A DNA stretch of 14,614 nucleotides. Origin: Solirubrobacteraceae bacterium. Its GTDB lineage: Bacteria > Actinomycetota > Thermoleophilia > Solirubrobacterales > Solirubrobacteraceae. The first letter of the stretch is position 1; each line of letters starts with the position of its first letter. Below, piece after piece: positions 6,485 through 13,940 of this stretch. The position numbers and the translations under genes were made by a program. The notes under the pieces were generated by a model. That model was not told the origin of the DNA, did not search any database, and saw only the letters and a program-made list of their open reading frames with translations. The stretch lies in assembly GCA_030151725.1 (NCBI GenBank), contig JASLDD010000305.1, positions 1-14,614 on the forward strand. Direction: 5' to 3'.

Positions 6485-7836
6485 TGGCTTCACAGCGGCA
6501 GATCCACGTTGGGCCGGTTCCCATCGGCGGCGGCGCACCCGTGGCGGTGCAGACGATGACCAAGACCGAGACCGCCAACCTGGCGGCCACCATGGACCAG
6601 ATCCTCACTGTGGCCGAGGCCGGCGCAGACATCGTGCGCGTGGCCGTGCCCCGCGAGCAGGACGCCGAAGCGCTCAAGACGATCGTCGAGCGCTCGCCCA
6701 TCCCGATCATCGCCGACATCCACTTCAACCACACCCTCGCCCTCAAGGCCATCGAAGCGGGCGCCCACTGCGTGCGCCTGAACCCCGGCAACATCGGCGG
6801 CCCCGAGAAGGTCGCCGAGGTGATCGCCCTGGCAAAGCAGCGCGGCACGCCACTGCGCGTGGGCGTCAACTCGGGCTCCCTGCCCAAGCACCTACGCCAG
6901 CTCGAGTACGACAACCCCGTCGAGGCGCTCGTCACAGCCGCCCTCGAGACCGTTGAGCTGATGGAGAGCCTCGACTTCACCAACTTCAAGGTTTCCATGA
7001 AGTCGACGTCGGTGCCCAACACGATCGCATCCAACCGCATGTTGGCCGACAAGATCCCCTACCCGCTGCACCTCGGAGTGACCGAGGCGGGAACCAAGTG
7101 GGCGGGCTCGCTGAAGTCGGCCGTCGGCCTGGGCACATTGCTGGCGGACGGCATCGGCGACACCATCCGCATCTCGCTCTCCACCTTCCACGCCGAGGAA
7201 GAGGTCAAGGTCGCATGGGAGATCCTCAAGGCGCTCAAGCTGCGCGAGCGCGGTCCCGACCTGATCGCCTGCCCCACCTGTGGGCGGCTGCAGTTCGACA
7301 TGGACTCCGTCGTCGCCGAGGTCGAGCAGCGCCTGGAAGCCTACGAGGACCCCATCGAGGTCTCCGTCCTCGGTTGCGCCGTCAACGGCATCGGCGAGGC
7401 CCGCCACGCCGACTTCGGGATCACGGGGGCAAAAGACATGGGCATGATCTACTCAAAGGGCGAGCCCCTGAAGAAGGTCCCCACCGAGCAGCTCGTCGAT
7501 GAGCTCTTCAAGGAGATCGACCGCTACTACGCCGCCGGCAAGACCGTCGAGCGCGACGAGACAGCCGCCGCCGAGGCGCGCGCCTGGCTGGCCGCCAACG
7601 AGGACGCCACCGCCATGACCCCCGAGCGGATCGCCGCCCTCGAAGCCGCCGCCGCCGAGAACGACGAGATGGCGGGAGCCGTGCTCGACTCGATGCTCGA
7701 GCCGGCTGGAGCCAGCGCCGGAGCCGCGGGCGGCAATGGCGCGGGAGCCGGAGGCGTCACCCAGGCAAAGCCCCCTTCGGCCACGCTCGACGAGGCCGTC
7801 TCACCGGTGGCCGGCCGTCGCTTCATTCGAAGCTAG
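6484..7836 (+). CDS. ispG: 4-hydroxy-3-methylbut-2-en-1-yl diphosphate synthase (flavodoxin/ferredoxin)
   Basis: IspG (GcpE) is an Fe-S enzyme that reduces 2-C-methyl-D-erythritol 2,4-cyclodiphosphate to HMBPP, the penultimate MEP-pathway step. The N-terminal TIM-barrel domain is clear (VAVQTMTKTET, ADIVRVAVP, PIIADIHFNH, VRLNPGNIGG, RVGVNSGSL, LHLGVTEAG). The C-terminal 4Fe-4S domain has ACPTCGR with C263 and C266, then C298 and E305 in GCAVNGIGEA, the spacing of the four cluster ligands in E. coli IspG. At 450 residues it exceeds the usual 360-390: after about residue 365 there is an Ala/Glu-rich helical part, a Gly/Ala linker (about 399-421) and a basic RRFIRS end. It shares a pathway with dxr, two genes upstream. 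ATG 6484 is only 13 bp from the divergent methyltransferase start. Certain. Confidence 0.97.
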   Translation: MASQRQIHVGPVPIGGGAPVAVQTMTKTETANLAATMDQILTVAEAGADIVRVAVPREQDAEALKTIVERSPIPIIADIHFNHTLALKAIEAGAHCVRLNPGNIGGPEKVAEVIALAKQRGTPLRVGVNSGSLPKHLRQLEYDNPVEALVTAALETVELMESLDFTNFKVSMKSTSVPNTIASNRMLADKIPYPLHLGVTEAGTKWAGSLKSAVGLGTLLADGIGDTIRISLSTFHAEEEVKVAWEILKALKLRERGPDLIACPTCGRLQFDMDSVVAEVEQRLEAYEDPIEVSVLGCAVNGIGEARHADFGITGAKDMGMIYSKGEPLKKVPTEQLVDELFKEIDRYYAAGKTVERDETAAAEARAWLAANEDATAMTPERIAALEAAAAENDEMAGAVLDSMLEPAGASAGAAGGNGAGAGGVTQAKPPSATLDEAVSPVAGRRFIRS

Positions 7837-7886
7837 CCGCCGCCCCGCGTGGCGAGCCAAGGTGAGCCGAGTCGGACGAGGTCGGC

Positions 7887-7960
7887 GCCGCACTCTGTTA
7901 TTAACGATCCAGACTCTGTATAACCATAGTTACACAGAGTCTGGAAAGTAATACAACAAC
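7887..7960. repeat. Palindromic dispersed element, copy A
   Basis: This 74-bp element shares about 79% of ungapped aligned positions (55 of 70, counted by eye) with copy B at 13941-14010, in the same orientation. Its core is a long inverted repeat: CCAGACTCTGTATAAC (7909-7924), 4-nt loop, GTTACACAGAGTCTGG (7929-7944), 16 positions with one mismatch (A/C as plus-strand RNA, G-U as minus-strand RNA). A conserved flank, AATACAAC (7950-7957), lies outside the hairpin. It sits between the convergent ends of ispG and the gtrA-like gene, so it may terminate one or both transcripts, but the conservation outside the stem is more than a simple terminator needs. Local A/T content is above that of the surroundings. 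Confidence 0.72.
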
Positions 7961-7976
7961 CCCCCCACGCGCCCAG

Positions 7977-8000
7977 CCGAACCGAACCGAACCGAACCGA
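7977..8000. repeat. CCGAA tandem repeat
   Basis: Four CCGAA units plus CCGA lie in tandem between copy A of the palindromic element and the stop of the gtrA-like gene. It is a perfect pentanucleotide microsatellite. It lies outside coding sequence (24 bp before the gtrA-like stop codon on the plus coordinate), so length changes would not shift a frame. It may be replication slippage with no function. Confidence 0.8.
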
Positions 8001-8023
8001 GCCCACACAGCCGGCGAGGCTCG

Positions 8024-8446
8024 CTAGCTCCGCCGCTGAAACGACCACATCCGGTTGGCCAAGAAGGTAACGGGCGCGGCAATCAGGATGGCGAGAGGCT
8101 GGGCTGTTGTCGCGTGCAGGTGAACCAGGGAATACAGGACGGCAAAGCTCGAGTAGTTGACAACGAGGCTGAGCGCGGCCACGGCACAGAAGCGGGCCAG
8201 GTCGCTGCCGGCATTCCTGCCGCTAGGAGGGAAGGCCCACGCGCGGATGAGCACGAAGTTGAACAACCCGTTGAGCACAAAGGCCACACCCAGCGCCGGA
8301 TATGCGGGCACCCCGAGATCCAGCTCACCGGCGTAGAGGGCCACCGCCAGCAGATACCCCAGTCCGGCAACTATGCCGTAGCGCAGCAGCTGGCCGACGA
8401 CGCCCTCGCCGGGGGCCGTGCGAGCGACTGCCTTCACAACGCCCAT
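8024..8446 (-). CDS. GtrA-like membrane protein (putative polyprenyl-phosphate sugar flippase)
   Basis: About 140 residues from ATG 8446; an ATG at 8485 would add 13 residues but overlap the upstream gene by 52 bp instead of 13. Four hydrophobic segments fit the GtrA/DPMS flippase family, with LNGLFNFVLIRAWAFPP after TM2 and TFLANRMWSFQRR at the C-terminus, both typical GtrA signatures. GtrA proteins are thought to flip lipid-linked single sugars from the cytoplasmic to the outer face. The gene is last in the five-gene minus-strand operon, together with a GtrB/CsbB-like glycosyltransferase and a YfhO-like GT-C protein, the standard partners. No Shine-Dalgarno site is clear; the overlap implies coupled translation. 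Copy A of the palindromic element lies 63 bp after the stop. Confidence 0.83.
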   Translation of the reverse strand: MGVVKAVARTAPGEGVVGQLLRYGIVAGLGYLLAVALYAGELDLGVPAYPALGVAFVLNGLFNFVLIRAWAFPPSGRNAGSDLARFCAVAALSLVVNYSSFAVLYSLVHLHATTAQPLAILIAAPVTFLANRMWSFQRRS

Positions 8447-10509
8447 GAGCGCCGCCGCGCGACCAAGAACATCCCCCCAAGCCATGCTGCGAAGGCGACC
8501 GCAACGGCCAGATCCTGGAGCGGGCGACCGGGTTCTTGAAAGCTCGCTGTGAACTCGTATGAGCCGGCCGAAAGCCGCCAGGCTCTAAACGGCGCCGAGG
8601 TCTTGACGATCTGCACCCGACTCGTGTTGGCGTGCCAGCCGTCGATCGCGAGCTCGTTCTCGATCATCAGCGCAGGCTGAGACAGCCGTACGGCATACAC
8701 GATCTTGTCGGCTCCATAGGAGAGCGTGCGCACGCTTGGGCTGGCATGCCAACTGCTCGGCGCAGGCAGGTGCACTGCGCCGCCGGCGCACCCGACGGTC
8801 GTGCAGGGGAACACCACCGCATACCAAGGTGCAAGCAGCATCTTCATCCACGCGGGATTGAGTTCGGCCTCGACCAACGCGTGCTCCTCGACTGGGCTGT
8901 AGTCGCTGGCGTTGTAGGCGTCGGCCAACCAGCCCAAGGTGTCCACCTGGCGAACCTGTGCCCGGGGGAGTCGGGCGGGACGAGCCGCGGGCGCACGGGC
9001 CAGCAGCTTGGGAAGCGCCCTTACGTATTCATCGCGTTCGGAAAATGACGCTTCCTGGGTCGACGCCTGCCACGTCGAGACCCCGCCATTGAGGTAGTCG
9101 TTGCCCTCTCTCACGCCATCGATCACCACCAGAACCACCAAGGCGCAGAGGAGGACACGAGCCGGTGGCCGTGCGAGCGCCAGGGCGGCGCTTGCGAGAA
9201 CCACCACGATGACGAGCCACAGCTCACGCGTGGGCTGACCGTAGGTGTGCGGCACGATCAGGGCACCCACGATCAGAACGCACGCAGCGATCCCGGTGGC
9301 GATCCAGGGGCGGCGGTCCCGCCGCGCGGCGATCCTGCTCCAGGAGTCGGCGGCAAGGACGATCAGCGCAATGGCCACAACGGCCTTGTAGTCAGACGCC
9401 GGAAAGCGGCTCGGGAACAACGGTCCGGCTGAGATCATCGCCCGGCCGATGAATCCGATCTTGGGGCTCATGCCAAGCACCAACGCCACGGCGCCGCAGG
9501 CGAGCAAAGGAGCATGGCGCGCGAGGCTCGCCCGTCGCGCACAGGCCACGCCGATGAGAATCGGTATCCCGATCGCCCACGCCGCGAGAGTGCCCTCGGC
9601 ATCCCAGGCGAAGTTGTTCAGGTACAGGCCAAAGGCATCGAGTGGCGAGATGGAGTACCCGGCCCGAACGGCCGCCGTGGGGGGGTTTGCGCGAATCAGT
9701 TCGCCGGTCATTTCTGCGCGCATGTAGGGCAGCAGCACCGCCAGGCACACCGCGCCCGAGGCGAGCGTGACGAGTGCCAGGGCCACCCTGTGCGTGCGCC
9801 AGCTCGACGTCCCATCGACGCGCAAGGCGACCACCACATACACCAGTCCGGCGATCCCATCGGAGACGACCTGCGCCGGATAGGCGCCTGTGACGATCAG
9901 CCACGCCAGCGGAGGGACTGCCGCCAAGCGCAGCCATCGCTGCGTGCCTTCGGGTGGAGTCAGGGCCCACAGCAGCCACGGCAGGTAGGCAAACCCGCGG
10001 AAGATGTCCGCGTGCTCGGCCTGCCCATAGAAGCCGCCAAAGAACAGGTAGGCGACACCGGCGAGAGTCGCCCACATCAACGGCAGTCGCCTGGTCCTCG
10101 CCAGCAGCGTGACACCGAGCGCGCCCAGCAGCACATGGACGACCTGCACCGCCGTGAGCACACCCAGGGTGAGCGGCACATGCATAGCGCCGAGCAGCCA
10201 CCAGCCCGGGAAGTACACGCCTGCTTGCGTGTCCACGTCCACGGGGAACCCGCTCGCCACGAACGGCGACCATGCGAGCGGGTGCAAGCGTCCGATGGTC
10301 GCCGCCACAAAGGCCGGGGTGGTGGTGTAGCTGCCGATGAAGTCCCACGGAAAGGTCCACGCGCCGAACAGCTGCCGGCGAAATACCCATGTCGTGAGCA
10401 CAGCCAGAAGCGCAACGGCCATCATTGGCGCGAGGCCGTGAAGGCGTGCGACGCGGATTCGATTTCCCGCCGCGACCTTCGCGACGGGCACCGGCCGGGA
10501 AGAGCTCAC
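8434..10509 (-). CDS. YfhO-like polytopic membrane protein (putative GT-C glycosyltransferase)
   Basis: 691 residues from GTG 10509, which overlaps the preceding TAG by one base (TAGTG). The frame stays open for another 101 codons upstream, but that stretch lies within the preceding gene and looks like out-of-frame, arginine-rich translation. About a dozen hydrophobic segments span residues 29 to about 463; a soluble, probably extracytoplasmic domain (about 466-662) and a last TM helix with a basic end (LVARRR) follow. After TM1 there is an acidic loop (FPWDFIGS, D56) and PLAWSPFVASGFPVDVDTQ (D91, D93), like the first outer loop of GT-C enzymes and YfhO proteins. FPSRFPASDYK further on also fits YfhO. 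In Bacillus, YfhO acts with CsbB and GtcA to add sugars to lipoteichoic acid. Its likely job here is to move the flipped sugar to a surface polymer or protein. The acceptor is unknown. Confidence 0.72.
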   Translation of the reverse strand: MSSSRPVPVAKVAAGNRIRVARLHGLAPMMAVALLAVLTTWVFRRQLFGAWTFPWDFIGSYTTTPAFVAATIGRLHPLAWSPFVASGFPVDVDTQAGVYFPGWWLLGAMHVPLTLGVLTAVQVVHVLLGALGVTLLARTRRLPLMWATLAGVAYLFFGGFYGQAEHADIFRGFAYLPWLLWALTPPEGTQRWLRLAAVPPLAWLIVTGAYPAQVVSDGIAGLVYVVVALRVDGTSSWRTHRVALALVTLASGAVCLAVLLPYMRAEMTGELIRANPPTAAVRAGYSISPLDAFGLYLNNFAWDAEGTLAAWAIGIPILIGVACARRASLARHAPLLACGAVALVLGMSPKIGFIGRAMISAGPLFPSRFPASDYKAVVAIALIVLAADSWSRIAARRDRRPWIATGIAACVLIVGALIVPHTYGQPTRELWLVIVVVLASAALALARPPARVLLCALVVLVVIDGVREGNDYLNGGVSTWQASTQEASFSERDEYVRALPKLLARAPAARPARLPRAQVRQVDTLGWLADAYNASDYSPVEEHALVEAELNPAWMKMLLAPWYAVVFPCTTVGCAGGAVHLPAPSSWHASPSVRTLSYGADKIVYAVRLSQPALMIENELAIDGWHANTSRVQIVKTSAPFRAWRLSAGSYEFTASFQEPGRPLQDLAVAVAFAAWLGGMFLVARRRSWAL

Positions 10510-11522
10510 TAGCGCGCTCCCGCTGCAGGCACAGCATCGGGCGGGCTGGAGCCATTGACAGTCGGCTGCTCCGCGGCACCGATCTGCGCGATGAACTCGT
10601 CGTAGTCGCGGATGTAGTCCTCGGGGTCGTACGGATCGGAGGCCAGCACCAGCAGGACGGCGCTGTGCGTGTATTGGTACTGCACGCTCCACACCATCGG
10701 TGGGATGTACAAGCCGAGCTGTGGATCCTCGAGGACCACTTCCTCGCGAACACGGCCGTCGTCTAGCACGATCGACACACTGCCGGCCTGACACACCAGG
10801 AACTGCTCGCACAGCTTGTGCGCGTGCGCCCCCCGGACATCCTTGGAGGGCACCTTCATCACGCTGAAGAAGCGTCGTGGGAGGAACGGAATGTGACCAT
10901 CCACCTCTCCCGATACAAGCGATCCACGCAAATCGTCCACACGGACCAGACGTCGCAGCGACACACCCGCCACACGCAACTGGGGCACGGGCTCATCGCC
11001 TGCCCCCACACCGGTCCGTGCAACGCGACTGCGATCGGAGTCGAGCACATCGACATACCCGACGATGCGCGCAGGGTTGCCGACGACGATTGCAAACGGC
11101 GGCACATCGCGTGTGACAACGCTTCCTGCCCCCACCATTGCATGCGCGCCGATGACAACGCCTGGCAGAACTGTGCAGTTGGCGCCAAGGGACGCCCCTT
11201 GGCGCACTACGGTGTCGGGAAGCGAGTTGCGTGGGATCTTGCTGCGGGGAAAGGCGTCGTTGGTGAAGCTCGCTCCGGGACCCACGAAGACGTCGTCATC
11301 GAGACGCACCCCGTCCCATATGGCAACGCCGCACTTGACTGTCACGCGATCGCCGAGCACGACGTCGTTCTCGATGAATACGTGATCGCAGATGTTGCAT
11401 TCGCGCCCGATCTGCGCCCCTGCCAGCACATGGGCAAACGCCCATATCCGCGTATCGGCGCCGACGTTCTGCGTCTCACAGATCCCTGCCGGATGTGTGA
11501 AGTAGGACATGACCCCCGCCAT
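10509..11522 (-). CDS. Bifunctional sugar N-acetyltransferase / dTDP-6-deoxy-hexulose 3,4-ketoisomerase (FdtC-FdtA fusion)
   Basis: A 337-residue two-domain protein. Residues about 6-158 are a left-handed beta-helix acyltransferase with hexapeptide repeats (IGRECNICDHVFIENDVVLG, LGANCTVLPGVVIGAHAMVGAGSVVTRDV) and the GNPARIVG end seen in sugar 3-N-acetyltransferases. Residues about 187-312 are a WxcM/FdtA cupin: RGSLVSGE...HIPF, RGAHAH with H233 and H235 at the catalytic positions, GLYIPPMVW, and ASDPYDPEDYIRDYDEF, a near-perfect FdtA ending. A disordered tail (318-337) follows. FdtA-type enzymes turn dTDP-4-keto-6-deoxyglucose into the 3-keto isomer; FdtC-type enzymes acetylate the 3-amino sugar. 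A fused enzyme of this sort, FdtD of Shewanella denitrificans, is known. Start ATG 11522, 17 bp after the upstream gene; ATG 11510 is also possible. Whether the product is Fuc3NAc or Qui3NAc is not settled. Confidence 0.88.
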   Translation of the reverse strand: MAGVMSYFTHPAGICETQNVGADTRIWAFAHVLAGAQIGRECNICDHVFIENDVVLGDRVTVKCGVAIWDGVRLDDDVFVGPGASFTNDAFPRSKIPRNSLPDTVVRQGASLGANCTVLPGVVIGAHAMVGAGSVVTRDVPPFAIVVGNPARIVGYVDVLDSDRSRVARTGVGAGDEPVPQLRVAGVSLRRLVRVDDLRGSLVSGEVDGHIPFLPRRFFSVMKVPSKDVRGAHAHKLCEQFLVCQAGSVSIVLDDGRVREEVVLEDPQLGLYIPPMVWSVQYQYTHSAVLLVLASDPYDPEDYIRDYDEFIAQIGAAEQPTVNGSSPPDAVPAAGAR

Positions 11523-11539
11523 CGAGAAGACCGCCTACA

Positions 11540-12535
11540 TCACCGGTCGTTGAAGCTCTCGCCGAGCATTGCCACAGCGTGTGGGCGCCGCTTGCTGTTC
11601 TCGTACGTGCGCCACACATATGACCCCACGACCCCAAGGCCGGACAGCATCAAGGAGCCCATGACCAGCAGCGTCAGCATGACGGGCGTGTAGCCGGCAA
11701 CGTGGATGCCGGCAAGGGCCCACACGAGCAGAACCACGAGCCCTCCAGTCAGGGACAGCAGCACGCCGCTCACTCCCACCACCAGCAGCAGGTTGATGGG
11801 CAGGTCGGTGAACGAGTAGATGCTGTCGAGCAGGTAGCGAGCCTTCTTGCGCAAGGTCCAGGAGCTGCGCCCAGAGGGTCGAGGCGCCCGGTCATAGGGG
11901 ACCTCTACGCGCCTGTAGCCGAGCCAGATCAAGAGGCCGACGAGGCTGCTGTTGGACTCGTCGAGCCTTCCCAGGGCATCGCGCACCTCGCGCGTGCACG
12001 CAAAGACGTCAACGCCACCGCGGGGCATCTCAGGTTGCACCCAGCGGCAGTAGATCGACCAGAACCACGATGCTCCGAGCTGACTGGCGCGCGGATCGTG
12101 ACGGGATTGCCTCACACCAACAGCCACGTCGTATTGGCCGCCGGCGAGACTTTCGTAGAAGTCGATGGCCAACTCCACCGGCTCCTGCAGGTCGGCGGAC
12201 ATCACCACCATGTACTGCCCCCGAGCAGCCGCCAGGCCCGTGCGGATGGCAGCAAAGGAGCCGAAGTTGCGCGAGTGCCACAGCAGGCGCGAGCGCAGCA
12301 TGCTGACGTCAAGCGCCATGCGCAGCAAGGCGCCCGAATCGTCGGGGGATCCGTCGATCACGAAGATGGCCTCCATCCGTCCTGCGAGCCGCTCAGAGAC
12401 GTCCTCCAGGCGGCGCACGAGCTCAGCGAGCGTGTCCCGGTTGCCATACACGGGGACCACCACGCTCACGAGCACGGCCTCCAGCGTCTGGTCACGCCGA
12501 TCGACTCTGCTAAGGGTCTCTGCGGCGGCGGTCAT
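11540..12535 (-). CDS. GtrB/CsbB-like family 2 glycosyltransferase (polyprenyl-phosphate glycosyltransferase)
   Basis: 331 residues from ATG 12535, which overlaps the TGA of the upstream aminotransferase gene (ATGA). The soluble GT-A domain (about 20-235) starts with VSVVVPVYGN; IFVIDGSPDDSG holds the nucleotide-sugar binding aspartate D61, and SADLQEP with D115 is the DxD-like metal site of this subfamily. HSRNFGSFAAIRTGL and RPSGRSSWTLRKKARYLLDSIYSF are typical of DPM1/GtrB/ArnC enzymes. Two TM helices follow (about 248-275 and 283-307), then a short basic tail. These enzymes transfer one sugar from a nucleotide to undecaprenyl or decaprenyl phosphate on the inner face of the membrane. With the sugar-making genes beside it, the donor is probably the dTDP-3-acetamido-3,6-dideoxyhexose. 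The family is certain; the donor is inferred. Confidence 0.9.
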   Translation of the reverse strand: MTAAAETLSRVDRRDQTLEAVLVSVVVPVYGNRDTLAELVRRLEDVSERLAGRMEAIFVIDGSPDDSGALLRMALDVSMLRSRLLWHSRNFGSFAAIRTGLAAARGQYMVVMSADLQEPVELAIDFYESLAGGQYDVAVGVRQSRHDPRASQLGASWFWSIYCRWVQPEMPRGGVDVFACTREVRDALGRLDESNSSLVGLLIWLGYRRVEVPYDRAPRPSGRSSWTLRKKARYLLDSIYSFTDLPINLLLVVGVSGVLLSLTGGLVVLLVWALAGIHVAGYTPVMLTLLVMGSLMLSGLGVVGSYVWRTYENSKRRPHAVAMLGESFNDR

Positions 12536-13638
12536 CCGAGCCCCGCAACCTCGCGGAGAGCAGCGCAAATGAGATCGACCTCGTGGTCTTCCAGCTCGGG
12601 AAAGCAGGGGAGGCTGAGGACCTGCTCGGCTGCCGCCTCTGTCGTGGGCAGCACTGCGCTCGATAAGCCAATGAACTTCTGGCGATGGTCTGGCAGCGGA
12701 TAATGGATGGCGCTGTCGACGCCACGCTCCGACAGGCCCTCCACGAAGGCGTCCCGCTGTAACGAGCGAACGACTGCAAGGTGCGCCACATAGTCCTCAC
12801 CACCGCTCTGCGCCATCTGAGCTTGACTCGGGGAGAGGGCCTCTCCGTAGCAATGCGCGATGGCGCGACGGCGGCAATTGGCCTCGTCGAGCCTTCGTAG
12901 GCGCACCCGCAGCACCGCAGCCTGGATCTCATCCAGGCGTGAGTTCTGTCCGCCGTCGTCCTGCACTCGGTACTTCTCGCCCCAGCCGTACTGCCTGAGG
13001 CGGCGTAGCCGCGCTGCAATGTCCTCGTTGGACGTCACCACAGCCCCGCCGTCGCCGATCGCGCCAAGGTTCTTGGTCGGATAGAAGCTGAAGGCGGCCG
13101 CGTCGCCGAAACTGCCGGCATAGCGATTGTCTGCATTTGCTCCGGCGGCCTGTGCGCAATCCTCAACCACGGCGATGCCGCTGGCATGGCAGAGATCGCA
13201 GATGTCCGCGATAGGCGCCAGCTTGCCGTAGAGGTGGGTGACCAGCACCATGGAGGTGTGCGGCGTGAGCGCCTGTTCGATCGTGCGCCTGCTCAGGAGC
13301 AGGTCACTGTCCTCCACATCTGCGAAGCGCACCCCTAGCCCACATCGGCGAGCTGCCAGCGCGCCGTAGCCGCCGGCGTTGGCCGCCATGACGATCTCAT
13401 CGCCAGCCTTTCCTCCCACAGCCGTGAATGCCAGCTGGAGGGCATCTGTGCCGTTTGCAACACCCACCGTGTGCAGGACGCCCAGGTAGTCGGCGAGCTC
13501 ATACTCGAAAGATTCGGTCTCAGCACCCAGCAGGTACCAGCCGCTGCGTATGACCCGGCCGACCGCCTCGACGACCTCCTCGTCAGCCAGAGCTGCACGA
13601 CCCAAGTCGTTCAGGGGGATGGGAAGCGCTGTGTGCAA
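12532..13638 (-). CDS. DegT/DnrJ/EryC1 (FdtB/QdtB-like) PLP-dependent 3-keto sugar aminotransferase
   Basis: 368 residues if started at TTG 13638. This gives a normal N-terminus: LPIPLNDLGR is the family's usual beginning, and no in-frame ATG or GTG lies close upstream. The frame extends to a TTG at 13719, but the extra 27 residues have no family character. Landmarks: SGWYLLGAETESFE, VGVANGTDAL (phosphate binding), NAGGYGA, the PLP-stacking VVEDCAQA with D160, and SFYPTKNLGAIGDGG with the Schiff-base lysine K189; SRLDEIQAAVLRVRL and IHYPLPDHRQ come later. The enzyme would transfer an amino group from glutamate to C3 of the 3-keto-6-deoxy sugar made by the ketoisomerase domain encoded two genes downstream. 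It is the first gene of the operon; the 401-bp gap upstream presumably holds the promoter. Family certain, position specificity inferred from context. Confidence 0.9.
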   Translation of the reverse strand: MHTALPIPLNDLGRAALADEEVVEAVGRVIRSGWYLLGAETESFEYELADYLGVLHTVGVANGTDALQLAFTAVGGKAGDEIVMAANAGGYGALAARRCGLGVRFADVEDSDLLLSRRTIEQALTPHTSMVLVTHLYGKLAPIADICDLCHASGIAVVEDCAQAAGANADNRYAGSFGDAAAFSFYPTKNLGAIGDGGAVVTSNEDIAARLRRLRQYGWGEKYRVQDDGGQNSRLDEIQAAVLRVRLRRLDEANCRRRAIAHCYGEALSPSQAQMAQSGGEDYVAHLAVVRSLQRDAFVEGLSERGVDSAIHYPLPDHRQKFIGLSSAVLPTTEAAAEQVLSLPCFPELEDHEVDLICAALREVAGLG

Positions 13639-13906
13639 GCGCCAATTGTTAGTAGGGGGGTAGCACCCGCGCAACGAGAGCGCTCCCACCGCTGGGGCGG
13701 CTAGTCTCAACCCGCCCAATGCGAGGCGGCGGATGGTCCCCAGGAGCGCCGGTGCACGTCCTTCGTGTCGCTCCGTTACTGGCGTTTGAAGCTATTTAGA
13801 GGGGGATCTGGGTGGCAGCCCCAGCTTGGCAAGATGTCCATTCGCTGTTCCACAGAGGGGAACTATCCGAGTCAAACGTCTCTGTTCGCCGGACAGGGTG
13901 GTCGGT

Positions 13907-13936
13907 CGGCCGGTCGGGTCGCTGCGCTCCCGGCCG
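13907..13936. repeat. GC-rich inverted repeat
   Basis: CGGCCGG (13907-13913) and CCGGCCG (13930-13936) form a 7-bp perfect stem around a 16-nt loop that itself holds GGG and CCC able to pair. It lies 4 bp before copy B of the palindromic element. It could be part of the termination region of the sodA transcript or a chance product of very high GC. No T-tract follows on either strand. Confidence 0.5.
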
Positions 13937-13940
13937 TCGG

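Noticed and set aside
7837..8023. Possible insertion-sequence or integrase remnant around the palindromic element
   Set aside because: No transposase or integrase fragment, target duplication or tRNA sequence could be recognised in this interval or in 13639-14039.
9514..10512. 332-codon plus-strand frame opposite the YfhO-like gene
   Set aside because: Arg/His/Gln-rich low-complexity translation antisense to a membrane-protein gene with clear hydrophobic periodicity; a shadow frame.
10510..10812. N-terminal extension of the YfhO-like frame upstream of GTG 10509
   Set aside because: It overlaps the ketoisomerase domain of the previous gene in another frame and is Arg/Pro-rich without membrane or domain character; GTG 10509 overlaps the previous stop by one base.
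13639..13719. Longer aminotransferase start at TTG 13719
   Set aside because: The extra 27 residues do not resemble the family N-terminus, which normally begins just before the IPLNDL segment; TTG 13638 fits better.
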